Shown: positions 32,604-41,647 of the stretch, in pieces
How the letters are laid out: each line of letters begins with the position of its first letter
Numbering within the stretch: position 1 is the first letter of the stretch
Assembly (NCBI RefSeq): GCF_029369745.1
Contig: NZ_CP120210.1
Coordinates: 5,084,001 to 5,148,000 of the forward strand
Origin: Amycolatopsis sp. QT-25
GTDB lineage: Bacteria > Actinomycetota > Actinomycetes > Mycobacteriales > Pseudonocardiaceae
Direction of reading: 5' to 3'
Length of the DNA stretch: 64,000 bases
Translations under genes and position numbers: made by a program
The notes under the pieces: model-generated
The model's database searches: none
What the model was told of the DNA's origin: nothing
The model's input: the letters and a program-made list of their open reading frames with translations, nothing else

Positions 32604-34772
32604 CTAACCGAAGTACCGTCCCGCCCCGATGTGAGCACCGGCGGATCGCCACCATCCCGCGTCGCCGGTCGAATCGATCCCGTCCGCGATCACCGTCGCG
32701 CCCGCCAAGGTCGCGGTCTCGATGAGGTTCCGCAGTGACCGCTCCGCCAGTGGTTCCGTCCGCCGCTCCGCCAGCCGGGGAGCGATCCGGACCGTCTTCA
32801 CCGGCACGTCCACGAGGCAGACGACGTCACCGGCCGCGCCGAAGTCCTGCAGTTCCGCGTCCACCCCGATCTCGGCGAGGAGGTGCAGGTTGTCCACGGT
32901 CTCCCCGAGTTCGGCGAGCACGGCGCCCGCCGGGAAGCCCAGTCGCAGCCGTGACGGGCCCAGACCGGTCGCGGCGAGCACGTTCCGCACCGATCCGACG
33001 AGATCGGGATCCGCGGCCTGGTTCGGCGTCAGGCTCACCACCATCGGGAGCCTGTCGTCCGCCTCTTCGCACGCGGTGCGGATGAGCCATTCGCCGAGCG
33101 GCACGACGAGACCGGTGTCGTTCGCGAAGCGGACGCACGTGTCGTGACCGATCCGGCCGTGGCGCGGATGGTTCCAGGCGAGCCTCGCCTCGATACCCGC
33201 GGGCCTGCTGTCCGCCAGCCAGGTCAGCGGCCGGAAGTGCACTTCGACCTCGCCGGTCTCCCAGGCGCCCGCCATCGAGACGGCAAGGCCGAACTCGTGC
33301 CGCTCCCTGGTGTCGAGGACGGAGTCGGACATCGCCCACTGGCGATAGCCGTTGGCCTGCGCCCGGCGCAGTGTCATGTCGGAGACGCGCAGCAGTTTGT
33401 TCGGCGCGATGTCCCTCGGCGGCCGGTGCACCACCCCGACGCAGGCCGATACCGCGACCCCGCTGCCGCCTTCGAGGTAGACCGGTTCGGACAGCTCCTG
33501 ATTGAGCATGCCGATCACGGTGGTGACGTCGGGACTGGCCGCGGTGTTCTGGATGAGGATGCCGAACTCGTCACCGCCGATCCTGGCGACGAGTGCGTCC
33601 TCGCCGCCGACGACGGCACGCAGCTTCGCGGCGACGTTCTTCAGCAGGTCGTCGCTCTGTTTCTGGCCGAGCCCGCCGGCGATCAGTGAGAACCCGTCGA
33701 GGTCGAGGTGGTAGACCGTGACGCCGAACGACGGGTCGGCGTGCCGCAGCGCCCGTTCGAGGCGAGTGCCGAAGCACTGCCTGTTCGGCAGGCCGGTCAA
33801 CGGATCGTGCAGGGCCTGACGGCTCAGCTGCCGCTGCAGCAACGAAACGTCGGTGTCGCCGTCGACGAGCGTGATCAACTGCTGGGCCTCGCCCGCCGGG
33901 TCGCGGATCACCGCGCCGGTGAAGCCTGCCCACATCGGTTCCTCGTCGTCGGCCGCGAGTCTTCGCGTCAGCTCCAGCCGCTGGCTCTCGCCTTCGAGCA
34001 GCTTCCGGTAACCCTCGCGCAAGCCCTCGGCGTCTTCCGGATGAACCAGCTCGTAGAGGTTGAGCCCGGTCAGATCGGTGACGGGCCGGTTCAGCATTTC
34101 GGCGAACGCCGGGTTCACCCGCTGGACGCGGCCGTCCACCCTGGTGACGGCGACCCCGGTCGCCGAACCGGCGAACAGCTGCTCGAAACGTGCCTGGGTG
34201 AGCACCAGCTCACGCCGGGTCTCGCGTTCGATCGTGACCAAGGTACGACTCAGATCCTCTTGCTGGGTTTGGATGCTCTCACGCAACGCCTCGCCGTAAC
34301 CGGACGCGAGTGCGCCGAGCACCTGCAGGACCCGTTCGGGAAGCGACTTCACGCTCCGCAACTCCGGCTCGTGCAAGAGTCCCTTGCCGAGTACGTCCAT
34401 CGTGCGCCGGAGACTGTCCGGCCCGACGCACCTGAGCGCGACGAGCCGTGCCCCGGCATCGGCGGCCTGCACGGGCTCCGCGTCCTCGCTGAGGACCGCC
34501 GCGAAGACTTCGTCCAGCAGGCCGGCGAAATGTTCCTCGATCTGGGCGTGGGTGTACGGAAGATACGCCGTTCCGGTGACCAGGTAGGCCCATTTGCGGG
34601 CCAGCGTGGCGCGGGTCGGCGCGGCGTTCTTCCGCTTCGGCGCTGTGGAGGATGCGGTTCTCTTCGGGGCGTCCGGCGATACGGAGAACTCATCGCCGTC
34701 CGGAAGTGGGGAGGTCACGTCCGCCGGTCCTGGGGTCGTTTTCGTATTCCGTCGTGAAGAAACATCCTCCAC
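32604..34772 (-). CDS. PAS-GGDEF-EAL protein, EAL domain degenerate
   Basis: 722 aa, cytoplasmic. After an N-terminal conserved actinomycete region, a PAS domain lies near 190-300 (FEQLFAGSATGVAVTRVDGRV). The GGDEF domain has DPLTGLPNRQCF, DLDGF and IGGDEFGIL near 397, so cyclase activity is possible. The inhibitory RxxD site is absent (GGED before ALVARIGGDEF). The EAL domain is altered at catalytic places: EAR for EAL (GIEARLAW), T for the conserved asparagine (VSLTPNQ), no acidic residue in LGFPAGAVL, QDFG for DDFG, and DGIDS for EGVET. Phosphodiesterase activity is therefore unlikely. It resembles the RmdA/CdgA group of Streptomyces in layout. Confidence 0.9.
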   Translation of the reverse strand: MEDVSSRRNTKTTPGPADVTSPLPDGDEFSVSPDAPKRTASSTAPKRKNAAPTRATLARKWAYLVTGTAYLPYTHAQIEEHFAGLLDEVFAAVLSEDAEPVQAADAGARLVALRCVGPDSLRRTMDVLGKGLLHEPELRSVKSLPERVLQVLGALASGYGEALRESIQTQQEDLSRTLVTIERETRRELVLTQARFEQLFAGSATGVAVTRVDGRVQRVNPAFAEMLNRPVTDLTGLNLYELVHPEDAEGLREGYRKLLEGESQRLELTRRLAADDEEPMWAGFTGAVIRDPAGEAQQLITLVDGDTDVSLLQRQLSRQALHDPLTGLPNRQCFGTRLERALRHADPSFGVTVYHLDLDGFSLIAGGLGQKQSDDLLKNVAAKLRAVVGGEDALVARIGGDEFGILIQNTAASPDVTTVIGMLNQELSEPVYLEGGSGVAVSACVGVVHRPPRDIAPNKLLRVSDMTLRRAQANGYRQWAMSDSVLDTRERHEFGLAVSMAGAWETGEVEVHFRPLTWLADSRPAGIEARLAWNHPRHGRIGHDTCVRFANDTGLVVPLGEWLIRTACEEADDRLPMVVSLTPNQAADPDLVGSVRNVLAATGLGPSRLRLGFPAGAVLAELGETVDNLHLLAEIGVDAELQDFGAAGDVVCLVDVPVKTVRIAPRLAERRTEPLAERSLRNLIETATLAGATVIADGIDSTGDAGWWRSAGAHIGAGRYFG

Positions 34773-34823
34773 GATTCTCTGGGCGTACTCACGGTCAACC
34801 GGCCACCTGATCGGGTGGTCACC

Positions 34824-35873
34824 CTACGGTACTGCAATACCGACCTTGTCCCTCAGCCAATCGCGAGTGGCCTCCCGATAGTGGGACGCATTCCGGTGCA
34901 ATGCCAGCGAATGCCCGGCACCGGGCAGAACATACGTGGAAAGTTCGGCTTCGGGCCGGTAGTACGGCGCTTCCGCCGGACGTAACGTCTGTGCGTGCGA
35001 GCAGTCCCGAAGCGCGAACAGACCACAGAACAGGATGTCCTTCTCCCCGATCGCCTGGAAAACCGGCACCCTGATCGCTTTCGTCGCGGGCAGCACGATG
35101 CCGAACACGGCGACGGTTCCCATTCCCGGGACCGCGACCTGATCCTTGGTCGCCTCGTCCGCCTCGATGACCCGCGGATCGGCATTTTCCGTCGCGTAGA
35201 ACAGCCCGGCCCGCGCTCCCGGTTTGGTCGTGAAATAGAGCGGATCGCCACCGACCGAACCGAGCTTGCCGTCCGCGAAGGCGGGCTGAAGGCCGAAAAG
35301 CACGCCGAGGGTCAAGGCGGGTACCGACGGAAGATGCGTGACGCCGGTGAGGATCACGCCGTCCACGTCCTGATACGTCGAGGCCTCGGCCGCGACGATG
35401 CCCGAACCGACCGAATGCCCGACGATCACGACCTTCTCGAACGGCGTGCCGCCGACCCGTCCCGCGCGCAGGTGACCGACCACCTCGTGCATCGACCGTG
35501 CCAGTACCGGCAGCAGGAGCGGAAGGCTGAACGGTTTGCTGCTCCCGCCCGAACCGAGCTGATCCGCGGCGAAGGTCGCGTAGCCGTGCTTGGCCATGTC
35601 CCGCTGATAGGAGTAGCGATCCGGGTCGTACGGCAGGTCCCAGTAGGCGCTGTTGTACGTGCCGCCGTGCACCAGCAGCTGGACCGCCTTGGGCACCGGG
35701 TCTTCGGGCAGGCAGAGCCGGCCGTGCACCGTGGCGGGCGCGCCGAGCGGGCCGGTGACCGGCAGCTCCAGGTCGGAACAGCGGACGTCGACGGCCGCGG
35801 CCGGGGCGGCGACCAGGAAACCACCGAGGAGCGCGCAGCAGGCGGCCACCACCGTGGCCAATTTGAGCGGCAT
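34824..35873 (-). CDS. Secreted alpha/beta hydrolase
   Basis: About 349 aa. Signal peptide: MPLKLATVVAACCALLGGFLVAAPAAA, with cleavage near AAAVD. The hydrolase fold has an oxyanion region QLLVHGGTYNSAYWD, the nucleophile elbow VVIVGHSVGSGIVAAE (G-H-S-V-G), and a C-terminal histidine in YVLPGAGHSLALH. Four cysteines after cleavage (RCSD, GRLC, FCGL, RDCS) suggest disulfides. ATG 35873 has GGAGAGG upstream; a GTG two codons earlier is an alternative. The substrate is unknown; lipids or esters are usual for the family. Confidence 0.85.
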   Translation of the reverse strand: MPLKLATVVAACCALLGGFLVAAPAAAVDVRCSDLELPVTGPLGAPATVHGRLCLPEDPVPKAVQLLVHGGTYNSAYWDLPYDPDRYSYQRDMAKHGYATFAADQLGSGGSSKPFSLPLLLPVLARSMHEVVGHLRAGRVGGTPFEKVVIVGHSVGSGIVAAEASTYQDVDGVILTGVTHLPSVPALTLGVLFGLQPAFADGKLGSVGGDPLYFTTKPGARAGLFYATENADPRVIEADEATKDQVAVPGMGTVAVFGIVLPATKAIRVPVFQAIGEKDILFCGLFALRDCSHAQTLRPAEAPYYRPEAELSTYVLPGAGHSLALHRNASHYREATRDWLRDKVGIAVP

Positions 35874-36040
35874 TCTCACAGAACCTCTCCGGAATCGGAA
35901 CGCTCGGAAGGAGCATGAACCCTACACCCGGTGATCGAACATTCACCGACAGCCTGGTGACGGAGTCGGAAATGCACCGGACAGGCGGCCGAACGCGGGA
36001 ACCCGCCCTGCCGACGTGGATCCCGGGCACCGGTTCGCCA

Positions 36041-37390
36041 TCAGGCACAGCCCGAGGTCCGAGGCAGCGCGATCATCGGCAACCGGTTCGGCTGCATGGT
36101 CGCTTTGATCTTGGGAAAGACCTTCACCCCCGGGACCGGCTCCAAGCGCCACCGCGCGCCGATCGTCGCCGCCACCAAGGCGATCTCCGTGGGCGCGAAC
36201 TGGTGGCCGGGGCACAGCCGCGCGCCGGCCCCGAACGGGATGAACGCGCCTTTGGGTATCCCGGCGGCGCGCTCGGGCTCCCAGCGATCCGGGTCGAACC
36301 GTTCGGGTTCGGGGAACCAGCGCGGATCGCGGTGCAGCGTGTGCTGGCTGACCGCGACCTCGGTCCCGGCGGGGATCGGCACACCACCGAGTTCGACGTC
36401 CTCTCGCGCCCGCCGCATGAGGATCACCGGCGGAGCGCGGCGGACGACCTCGTTGATGATCCGCTGTGTGCACACCAGGCGCGGCAGGTGTTCGAACCGT
36501 GCGGGGCCGCCCGCCAGCACCTCGTCCACCTCGGCGTGGAAGCGGCGTTCGATGTCCGGCCGCGCCCCGATCTCGTGGAAGAACCACGCGAGCGCGACGG
36601 CCGTGGTCTCGGCGCCGGTGGTGAGGATCGTGATGACCTCGTCCTCCACCTGCCGGTCGGTCATCTCCTCACCGGTCTCGTCGTCCTTGGCCAGCAACAA
36701 CATCGACAGCAGATCGCCCTGATCGCCACCCTTCTCGCGCGCCTTGAGGACCGCGTCGCCGATGACCCGCCGGAGCCGCGCGGCCGCCGCGTCGAACTCG
36801 CGGTTCGCCGCGATCGGCAGCCGTTCCACGAACTTCGGCGAAAAAGCCCGGACCATGACGTACTTCAACATGATCGGGATCGACCGCTGGATCTCGGTGA
36901 GCGCGTCGTCGCCGAGTTCGGTGGAGAACAGGGTGCGCCCGGAGATGGTCAGCGCGAGATCCTGCATCCGCCGGTCGAATTCCACCACCTCGCCCGGTTT
37001 CCACGTGTCGGCAAGGTCTACAGCGACTTTCGTCATCGTCGTCTCGGCGTAGAGCGCGATGCGGCTTCGCTGGAAAGCGGGCAGCATCATCCGCCGTTGC
37101 CGCTGGTTGAAAGCACCGTTCGAAGTCGCGAGCCCGTCACCGAACAACGGCCGCATCTTGTCGAACACGATGCCTTTGTCGAACTTTCCCGCGTCGACGG
37201 CGAGCAGTCGCCAGGCCAGTTCCGGCGTGGTGACCAGATAGACCGGCATCGGGCCGAAGTCGAGACGGACGACGTCGCCGTGCGATCGCAGTGACGTCAA
37301 CAGTTTCAGCGGGTCACGGAGCATCGGCACGGTATGCCCGAGCACCGGCCAGCGGCCTGGTGCGACAGCGACGTCCGGTGATGGTGCCAT
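36041..37390 (-). CDS. Cytochrome P450
   Basis: 449 aa. All hallmarks are intact: I-helix oxygen-binding ILTTGAETTAVAL, ExxR in INEVVRRAPP, the PERF block (PEPERFDPDRW) and the heme-cysteine loop FGAGARLCPGHQFA. N-terminal PGRWPVLGHTVPMLRDPL and class features resemble terpene-oxidising actinomycete P450s of the CYP170/CYP183 type. No terpene cyclase, ferredoxin or reductase gene is adjacent, so the substrate and redox partner are unknown. The start at 37390 gives the normal length. Confidence 0.92.
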   Translation of the reverse strand: MAPSPDVAVAPGRWPVLGHTVPMLRDPLKLLTSLRSHGDVVRLDFGPMPVYLVTTPELAWRLLAVDAGKFDKGIVFDKMRPLFGDGLATSNGAFNQRQRRMMLPAFQRSRIALYAETTMTKVAVDLADTWKPGEVVEFDRRMQDLALTISGRTLFSTELGDDALTEIQRSIPIMLKYVMVRAFSPKFVERLPIAANREFDAAAARLRRVIGDAVLKAREKGGDQGDLLSMLLLAKDDETGEEMTDRQVEDEVITILTTGAETTAVALAWFFHEIGARPDIERRFHAEVDEVLAGGPARFEHLPRLVCTQRIINEVVRRAPPVILMRRAREDVELGGVPIPAGTEVAVSQHTLHRDPRWFPEPERFDPDRWEPERAAGIPKGAFIPFGAGARLCPGHQFAPTEIALVAATIGARWRLEPVPGVKVFPKIKATMQPNRLPMIALPRTSGCA

Positions 37391-37561
37391 CGTGCTCGTC
37401 TCCCCATGCCTGGGCGCTGAACCCGGTCACCTTAGGACCGCCGGGCCGCGGACGGGGTGCCGCGGCCGCACATCCACACGATCGGACGATGGCAGTCTGG
37501 CCCCGCGTGACCGATAGACTCCTGTGCCCCAACGGATCCCAACCGAACGGCGGCCACGACG

Positions 37562-38374
37562 GTGACTTCGAACCTGAGCTGGGTACCCCCCGAGGTCGAC
37601 ACGACCGTGCCGAATCCCGCCCGGGTCTACGACTACTGGCTCGACGGCGACCACAACTTCCAGGCCGACCGTGACCTGGGTGAACAGATCCTGAAGATCA
37701 TGCCGGGCATCCGCGACGCGGCCCGGCTCAACCGCGCCTTCCTGCGGCGTGCCGCACTGCACATGGTGGACGCGGGAGTGCGGCAGTTCCTCGACATCGG
37801 CTCCGGCATCCCGACCGTCGGCAACCTCCACGAAATCGTCCAGCAGGCCGATCCCGCCTGCCGGGTGGTCTACGTCGACCGGGAATCGGTCGCCGTCGCC
37901 CACTCCAGACTGCTGCTGCGCGGCAACGACCGGTGCGCGACGATCCAGGCCGACCTGCGTGACATCAACGCCATTCTCGACGCGCCGGAGACCAGGGAAC
38001 TGCTGGACCTCGATCAGCCCATCGGCCTGTTCATGTTGCTGCTGCTGCATTTCGTGCCGGACGACTGGGAACCGCACGCGATTTTGGCGCGCTACCGGGA
38101 CCGTCTGGCCCCCGGCAGCTTCCTCGCCCTCTCGCACGTCGCGGCCGACGCGAACTCGAGCGGCCTCGACGAGGCCATCGAGGCGTACAAGAGCACCCAG
38201 AACGACCCCATCCCCCGAACCCACGACCAGGTGCTTTCCTTCTTCGAAGGCTTCGACGTCCTCCAGCCCGGCGTCGTCGGCTGCGCGATGTGGAACCCCC
38301 AAGGTGCCGGCGACATGTCCGAGGACCCGGAGATCAACTCGCTGCCGTACGCGGGTGTGGGCCGGAAGCCGTAG
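37562..38374 (+). CDS. DUF574-type SAM-dependent methyltransferase
   Basis: 270 aa. It has the distinctive N terminus of the actinomycete DUF574/Methyltransf_19 family: PNPARVYDYWLDGDHNFQADRDLGEQIL, then ARLNRAFLRRAALHMVDAGVRQFLDIGSGIPT (motif I), VVYVDRESVAVAHSRLLL, and a C-terminal SFFEGFDVLQPGVV. The family is abundant in actinomycetes; methyl acceptors are unknown. A GTG start fits the family. A hairpin repeat follows 17 bases after the stop. Confidence 0.9.
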   Translation: MTSNLSWVPPEVDTTVPNPARVYDYWLDGDHNFQADRDLGEQILKIMPGIRDAARLNRAFLRRAALHMVDAGVRQFLDIGSGIPTVGNLHEIVQQADPACRVVYVDRESVAVAHSRLLLRGNDRCATIQADLRDINAILDAPETRELLDLDQPIGLFMLLLLHFVPDDWEPHAILARYRDRLAPGSFLALSHVAADANSSGLDEAIEAYKSTQNDPIPRTHDQVLSFFEGFDVLQPGVVGCAMWNPQGAGDMSEDPEINSLPYAGVGRKP

Positions 38375-38391
38375 GGCCGCTGCTCGCCCCA

Positions 38392-38446
38392 GTACATGAA
38401 GGCCCCCTTCCTTGCGCCTAGGTACAGGAAGGGGGCCTTCATGTAC
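38392..38446. repeat. Dispersed hairpin repeat, copy 2 (21-bp arms)
   Basis: Arms 38392-38412 and 38426-38446 are perfect complements with a 13-base centre (TGCGCCTAGGTAC) that has drifted from the other two copies. It follows the DUF574 methyltransferase gene and probably terminates it. The conserved 31-bp block seen beside copies 1 and 3 is missing here. Confidence 0.85.
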
Positions 38447-38484
38447 CTAGAACTCGGCGTCACGAAAGAAACGCCGCAGGATCC

Positions 38485-38634
38485 TCAAGGCAGCACGTCG
38501 GTCACGGTGTCCTTGATGACCTGCCACTGGCGTGCTCCCGCACCCGCGTCAGGCTGATCGTGCAGTGCCGACCGATGTTCCGCGACGGCACCTGGCAGTA
38601 GGGTTCGTGGACCTGCACGGCCATTCTCCCGCTC
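38485..38634 (-). pseudogene. Remnant of a small protein C terminus, frameshifted
   Basis: The minus strand gives VQVHEPYCQVPSRNIGRHCT then ISLTRV, and after a one-base shift near 38528-38535 QWQVIKDTVTDVLP and a stop. The combined tail looks like the end of a secreted NTF2/DUF4878-like protein. It is cut on the left by the next remnant. Evidence is weak because only about 45 residues remain. Confidence 0.35.
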
Positions 38635-38901
38635 GTGGACCGGCGCGCGGAACTGTGGCGCACCAGAACGGCGGGCCGGTTCCTGCTGGTGGTGCTCGAC
38701 GACGCCGCGAGCGCCCTGATCGCGGCGGCGTCCGGACGGCCGGACTCCGGGGTGGCCGCGTTGTGCGGCGATGCGCCGCTGGCGATCCGGATCACGGCCG
38801 CCCGCCCACAGAATCGTCCACAGTGGACTGTAGATGCCCTGGCCGAACGGCTGGGTTCCGAGCACGACAGGCTGGCCGAGCCGCCGAAGGTCGTCATCTG
38901 A
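38635..38901 (+). pseudogene. NB-ARC fragment of a SARP/AfsR-like regulator
   Basis: FLLVVLDDAASA (Walker B and following) jumps directly to VAALCGDAPLAIRITAARPQ and WTVDALAERLGSEHDRLAE, which in complete AfsR-like proteins are separated by about 60 residues. This is an internally deleted piece of an NB-ARC ATPase without P-loop, DNA-binding or TPR parts. It overlaps the stop of the convergent hydrolase. Confidence 0.65.
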
Positions 38902-39691
38902 GGAATTCGGTGAGCAGGCCGCGCAAGGTGTCCGGCTGGTGGAGGACGCCGTGGTCCTGTCCCTCCACGGTGGCGTACCGGGCGCCGGGGATCGTGTCGG
39001 CGACCGCGCGGGCGCCGGCCCGCATCCAGGCGTCGCTCTCCCCGCCGTCCAGCACCAGCGTGGGCACCGAGATCTTGGCCAGCCTGCCGGCGGGCAGCAC
39101 GTTGCCGGGACCGCACAGCGCGAGGTCATAGGGCAACGTATGGGCGAGTCCGGTGAACCACGCCCAGAACGCGTCTTCCCGCATCCCCTTGACGACCTCC
39201 GCCGGGGTGGCCGTTCCCTCGACCAGGAAGAGTTCCGCCGCGCCGTCGCGGTCGCCGTCGGCGATCAAGGCCCGGACGCGGTCGAAGAGGTCGACCGGGG
39301 GCTTCGGACGGCTGTCGTCGACGACGTACGGCGGCTCGTATACGGCGAGACTCGTCACGGCGACGCCTCGTGCGGCCGCCTCCAGCCCCAGCACGGCCCC
39401 CGACGAGTGCCCGAAGACCGCCGCCGAACCGCCGACGTGCTCGATCAGCGCGGCGAGATCCTCGACCTCACGCTCCACCGAATAGACCGCGCCCGCGCCG
39501 CTGTCACCTCGCCCTCGCCGGTCGTAGGCGATCACGGTGAAGTCCGCGGCCAGCGTCGCGGCGAGGCCGGCGACGGTCGTGCGGTCGTTGAACGCGCCAC
39601 CGGCCAGGATCACCGGAGTGCCCGTTCCGGTGCGCTCGAAGGCGATCAGGGTGCCGTCGGCCGAGGTCACGGTCTCGAACGAGGTGGTCAT
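38894..39691 (-). CDS. Alpha/beta hydrolase
   Basis: 265 aa from ATG 39691, with GGAGG eight bases upstream. Fold markers: VILAGGAFNDRTT in place of the HG oxyanion motif, AYDRRGRGDSG, nucleophile AVFGHSSGAVLGLE (G-H-S-S-G), VPTLVLDGGESD with the acidic residue, and EGQDHGVLHQPD with the catalytic histidine. The triad is complete. It resembles the many actinomycete esterases or lactonases of this group; the substrate is unknown. Confidence 0.88.
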   Translation of the reverse strand: MTTSFETVTSADGTLIAFERTGTGTPVILAGGAFNDRTTVAGLAATLAADFTVIAYDRRGRGDSGAGAVYSVEREVEDLAALIEHVGGSAAVFGHSSGAVLGLEAAARGVAVTSLAVYEPPYVVDDSRPKPPVDLFDRVRALIADGDRDGAAELFLVEGTATPAEVVKGMREDAFWAWFTGLAHTLPYDLALCGPGNVLPAGRLAKISVPTLVLDGGESDAWMRAGARAVADTIPGARYATVEGQDHGVLHQPDTLRGLLTEFLR

Positions 39692-39760
39692 CAGGTCCTC
39701 CACAGGGTCGCTTGACTCTAGTTTCGTCCCTGGGTCGGAGCCGACGACCACCGCTCGACC

Positions 39761-40063
39761 TCACTTCCCGAGATTTCCGAAGAATTCCCGGAACTCGGCG
39801 ACCACGTCGTCCGGAACGGCCTCCGCGAGCCTGTCCAGGTTCGCCAGTGCGGCGGTGCGTTCCGCCGACGGCCGGTCGATACCGGTTTGCAGTTCGCGGT
39901 AGCCGGTGACGATGGAGGACGTACCCGCCGGTCCGGAAGGACCCGGAGGTACGGGCCGGGCTGACGAGGAGCTCGCGAGAGCGGTCGTGAACGCCACCGA
40001 AGCGGCCGCTGCCGCACCCGAGCGCAGGGCCGTTCTCTCGTCGAAGTGACCGAACGCGGGCAT
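39761..40063 (-). CDS. Small hypothetical protein, 100 aa
   Basis: ATG 40063 has GGGGAGGCG upstream at good spacing. An alanine/serine/proline-rich N-terminal half (RSGAAAAASVAFTTALASSS) may be a weak signal or disordered part. A helical tail (ANLDRLAEAVPDDVVAEFREF) follows. No family is recognised. Confidence 0.5.
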   Translation of the reverse strand: MPAFGHFDERTALRSGAAAAASVAFTTALASSSSARPVPPGPSGPAGTSSIVTGYRELQTGIDRPSAERTAALANLDRLAEAVPDDVVAEFREFFGNLGK

Positions 40064-40174
40064 GACGGCGCCTCCCCAGTGTTCGAACGACGGCGACCAG
40101 GGGCGGCGGGTGGTGAGGCCTCGTGTGCGGCAAGGACGGTTCTCTCGATCACCGTCCTCACCACACCCGGGTTT

Positions 40175-41632
40175 CTAGCGCTTTCCGTCGGTCCTGCGGG
40201 GCAGGCCCCACGGGTTGTCCTCCTGCACCGGTTCCGGCAGCAGCGCGTCGGGGAAGCCCTGCCAGGCGATCGGTCGCAGGAAGCGTTCGATCGCGGCGGT
40301 GCCGACCGAGGTACTGGCCGGCGCGGTGGTCGCCGGGTAGGGACCGCCGTGTTCCTGTGCCCAGGTGACCGTGACGCCGGTCGGCCAGTCGTTCCACAGC
40401 AGGCGGCCGGCGACCCGGGTCAGCGACGGGAGAACCGGGCGAATCCAGTCCACATCGGACTCTTCACCCTGGATGGTCGCGGTGAGCCCCGGTTCCATCA
40501 CCCCCAGCAGGCTGATCAGTTCCGCTCGGTCGGCGTAGGTGACGATCAGCGACGCGGGGCCGAAGCACTCCTCGCGGACGGTGTCGGCGTCGGACAGGAA
40601 AGCCTCGGCCGTGGTGGCGAGCAGCGTCGCGCCGTGCGAAATCCCCTCGGTGCCACCGGATTCCGACAGCACCTCGACCCCGTCGACCTCACTCAGTTTC
40701 GCCAGTCCTTCGGCGAATCCGGCGGCGATGCGCTCGTTGAGCATCGGCTGCGCCGGAATCGCCGAGACGGCCTCGCGCAACGTGTCTTCGAGGCCGTGGC
40801 CCTCGGGCAGGAACAGCAGCCCCGGTTTGGTGCAGAACTGACCGGCACCGAGGGTGAAGGAGCCCGCGTAGCCCTTGGCGATCGCCTCGCCGCGCGCGTC
40901 GATCGCGGCCTGCGTGACGACGACCGGGTTGACGCTGCCGAGTTCGCCGTAGAACGGGATCGGTGACGGCCGCGAGGTCGCGATGTCGAACAACGCGCGC
41001 CCACCCGGCACCGATCCGGTGAACGACGCCGCCTGGATCCGCGGATCCTTCAACGCCGTGACGCCGTTCTGCTGGCCGTGGACGACCGCGAAGATCCCTT
41101 CCGGCGCACCGGCCTCGACCAGTGCGTCACGCAGGATCTCGCCGGTGCGCGCGGACAACTCCGGGTGACCGGAGTGCGCCTTGAGCACGACCGGGCAGCC
41201 GGCGGCCAGCGCCGACGCGGTGTCACCGCCCGCGACACTGAACGCGAACGGGAAGTTGCTGGCGGCGAACACCAGCACCGGGCCGATCGGGGTGAGCAAC
41301 CGGCGGATGTCCGGCCGCGGCCCCATCGGCCAAGCGGCGTCCGCGTGGTCGACGGTGGCGCCGAGGAACGAGCCGTCGGCCAGCACCTCGCCGAACAGGC
41401 GTAGCTGGAACGTCGTGCGCTTCAGTTCCCCCTGCAGGCGCGGTGCGGCCGGGAGGTGGGTCTCCCGGTTGGCCAGCGCGATCAGTTCGTCGGCGGCCGC
41501 GTCGAGGGCGTCCGCCGCCGCTTCGAGCCATCCGGCACGCTGGGCTGGGGTCGCGGCCGCCGCCGTGCCTGCCGCGTCGGCGGCGGCCGCGAGGATCTGG
41601 TCGAGCGTGGCGGGATCCGTTGCCTGGCTCAT
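40175..41632 (-). CDS. 2,5-dioxovalerate (alpha-ketoglutarate semialdehyde) dehydrogenase
   Basis: 485 aa, ALDH superfamily. The NADP-binding part has VFAASNFPFAFSVAGGDTASALAAG and KAHSGHPELS. The catalytic glutamate region is YGELGSVNPVV, and the nucleophile cysteine is in GAGQFCTKPGLL. EECFGPASLIV closes the fold. The FAASNFPFAFS.. and GELGSVNP pattern is that of the KGSADH branch. It is the last gene of the uronate operon and would turn alpha-ketoglutarate semialdehyde from KdgD into 2-oxoglutarate. Stop and start spacing (15 bases) to the upstream gene supports co-transcription. Confidence 0.9.
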   Translation of the reverse strand: MSQATDPATLDQILAAAADAAGTAAAATPAQRAGWLEAAADALDAAADELIALANRETHLPAAPRLQGELKRTTFQLRLFGEVLADGSFLGATVDHADAAWPMGPRPDIRRLLTPIGPVLVFAASNFPFAFSVAGGDTASALAAGCPVVLKAHSGHPELSARTGEILRDALVEAGAPEGIFAVVHGQQNGVTALKDPRIQAASFTGSVPGGRALFDIATSRPSPIPFYGELGSVNPVVVTQAAIDARGEAIAKGYAGSFTLGAGQFCTKPGLLFLPEGHGLEDTLREAVSAIPAQPMLNERIAAGFAEGLAKLSEVDGVEVLSESGGTEGISHGATLLATTAEAFLSDADTVREECFGPASLIVTYADRAELISLLGVMEPGLTATIQGEESDVDWIRPVLPSLTRVAGRLLWNDWPTGVTVTWAQEHGGPYPATTAPASTSVGTAAIERFLRPIAWQGFPDALLPEPVQEDNPWGLPRRTDGKR

Positions 41633-41647
41633 GATTTCCTGCTTCTC

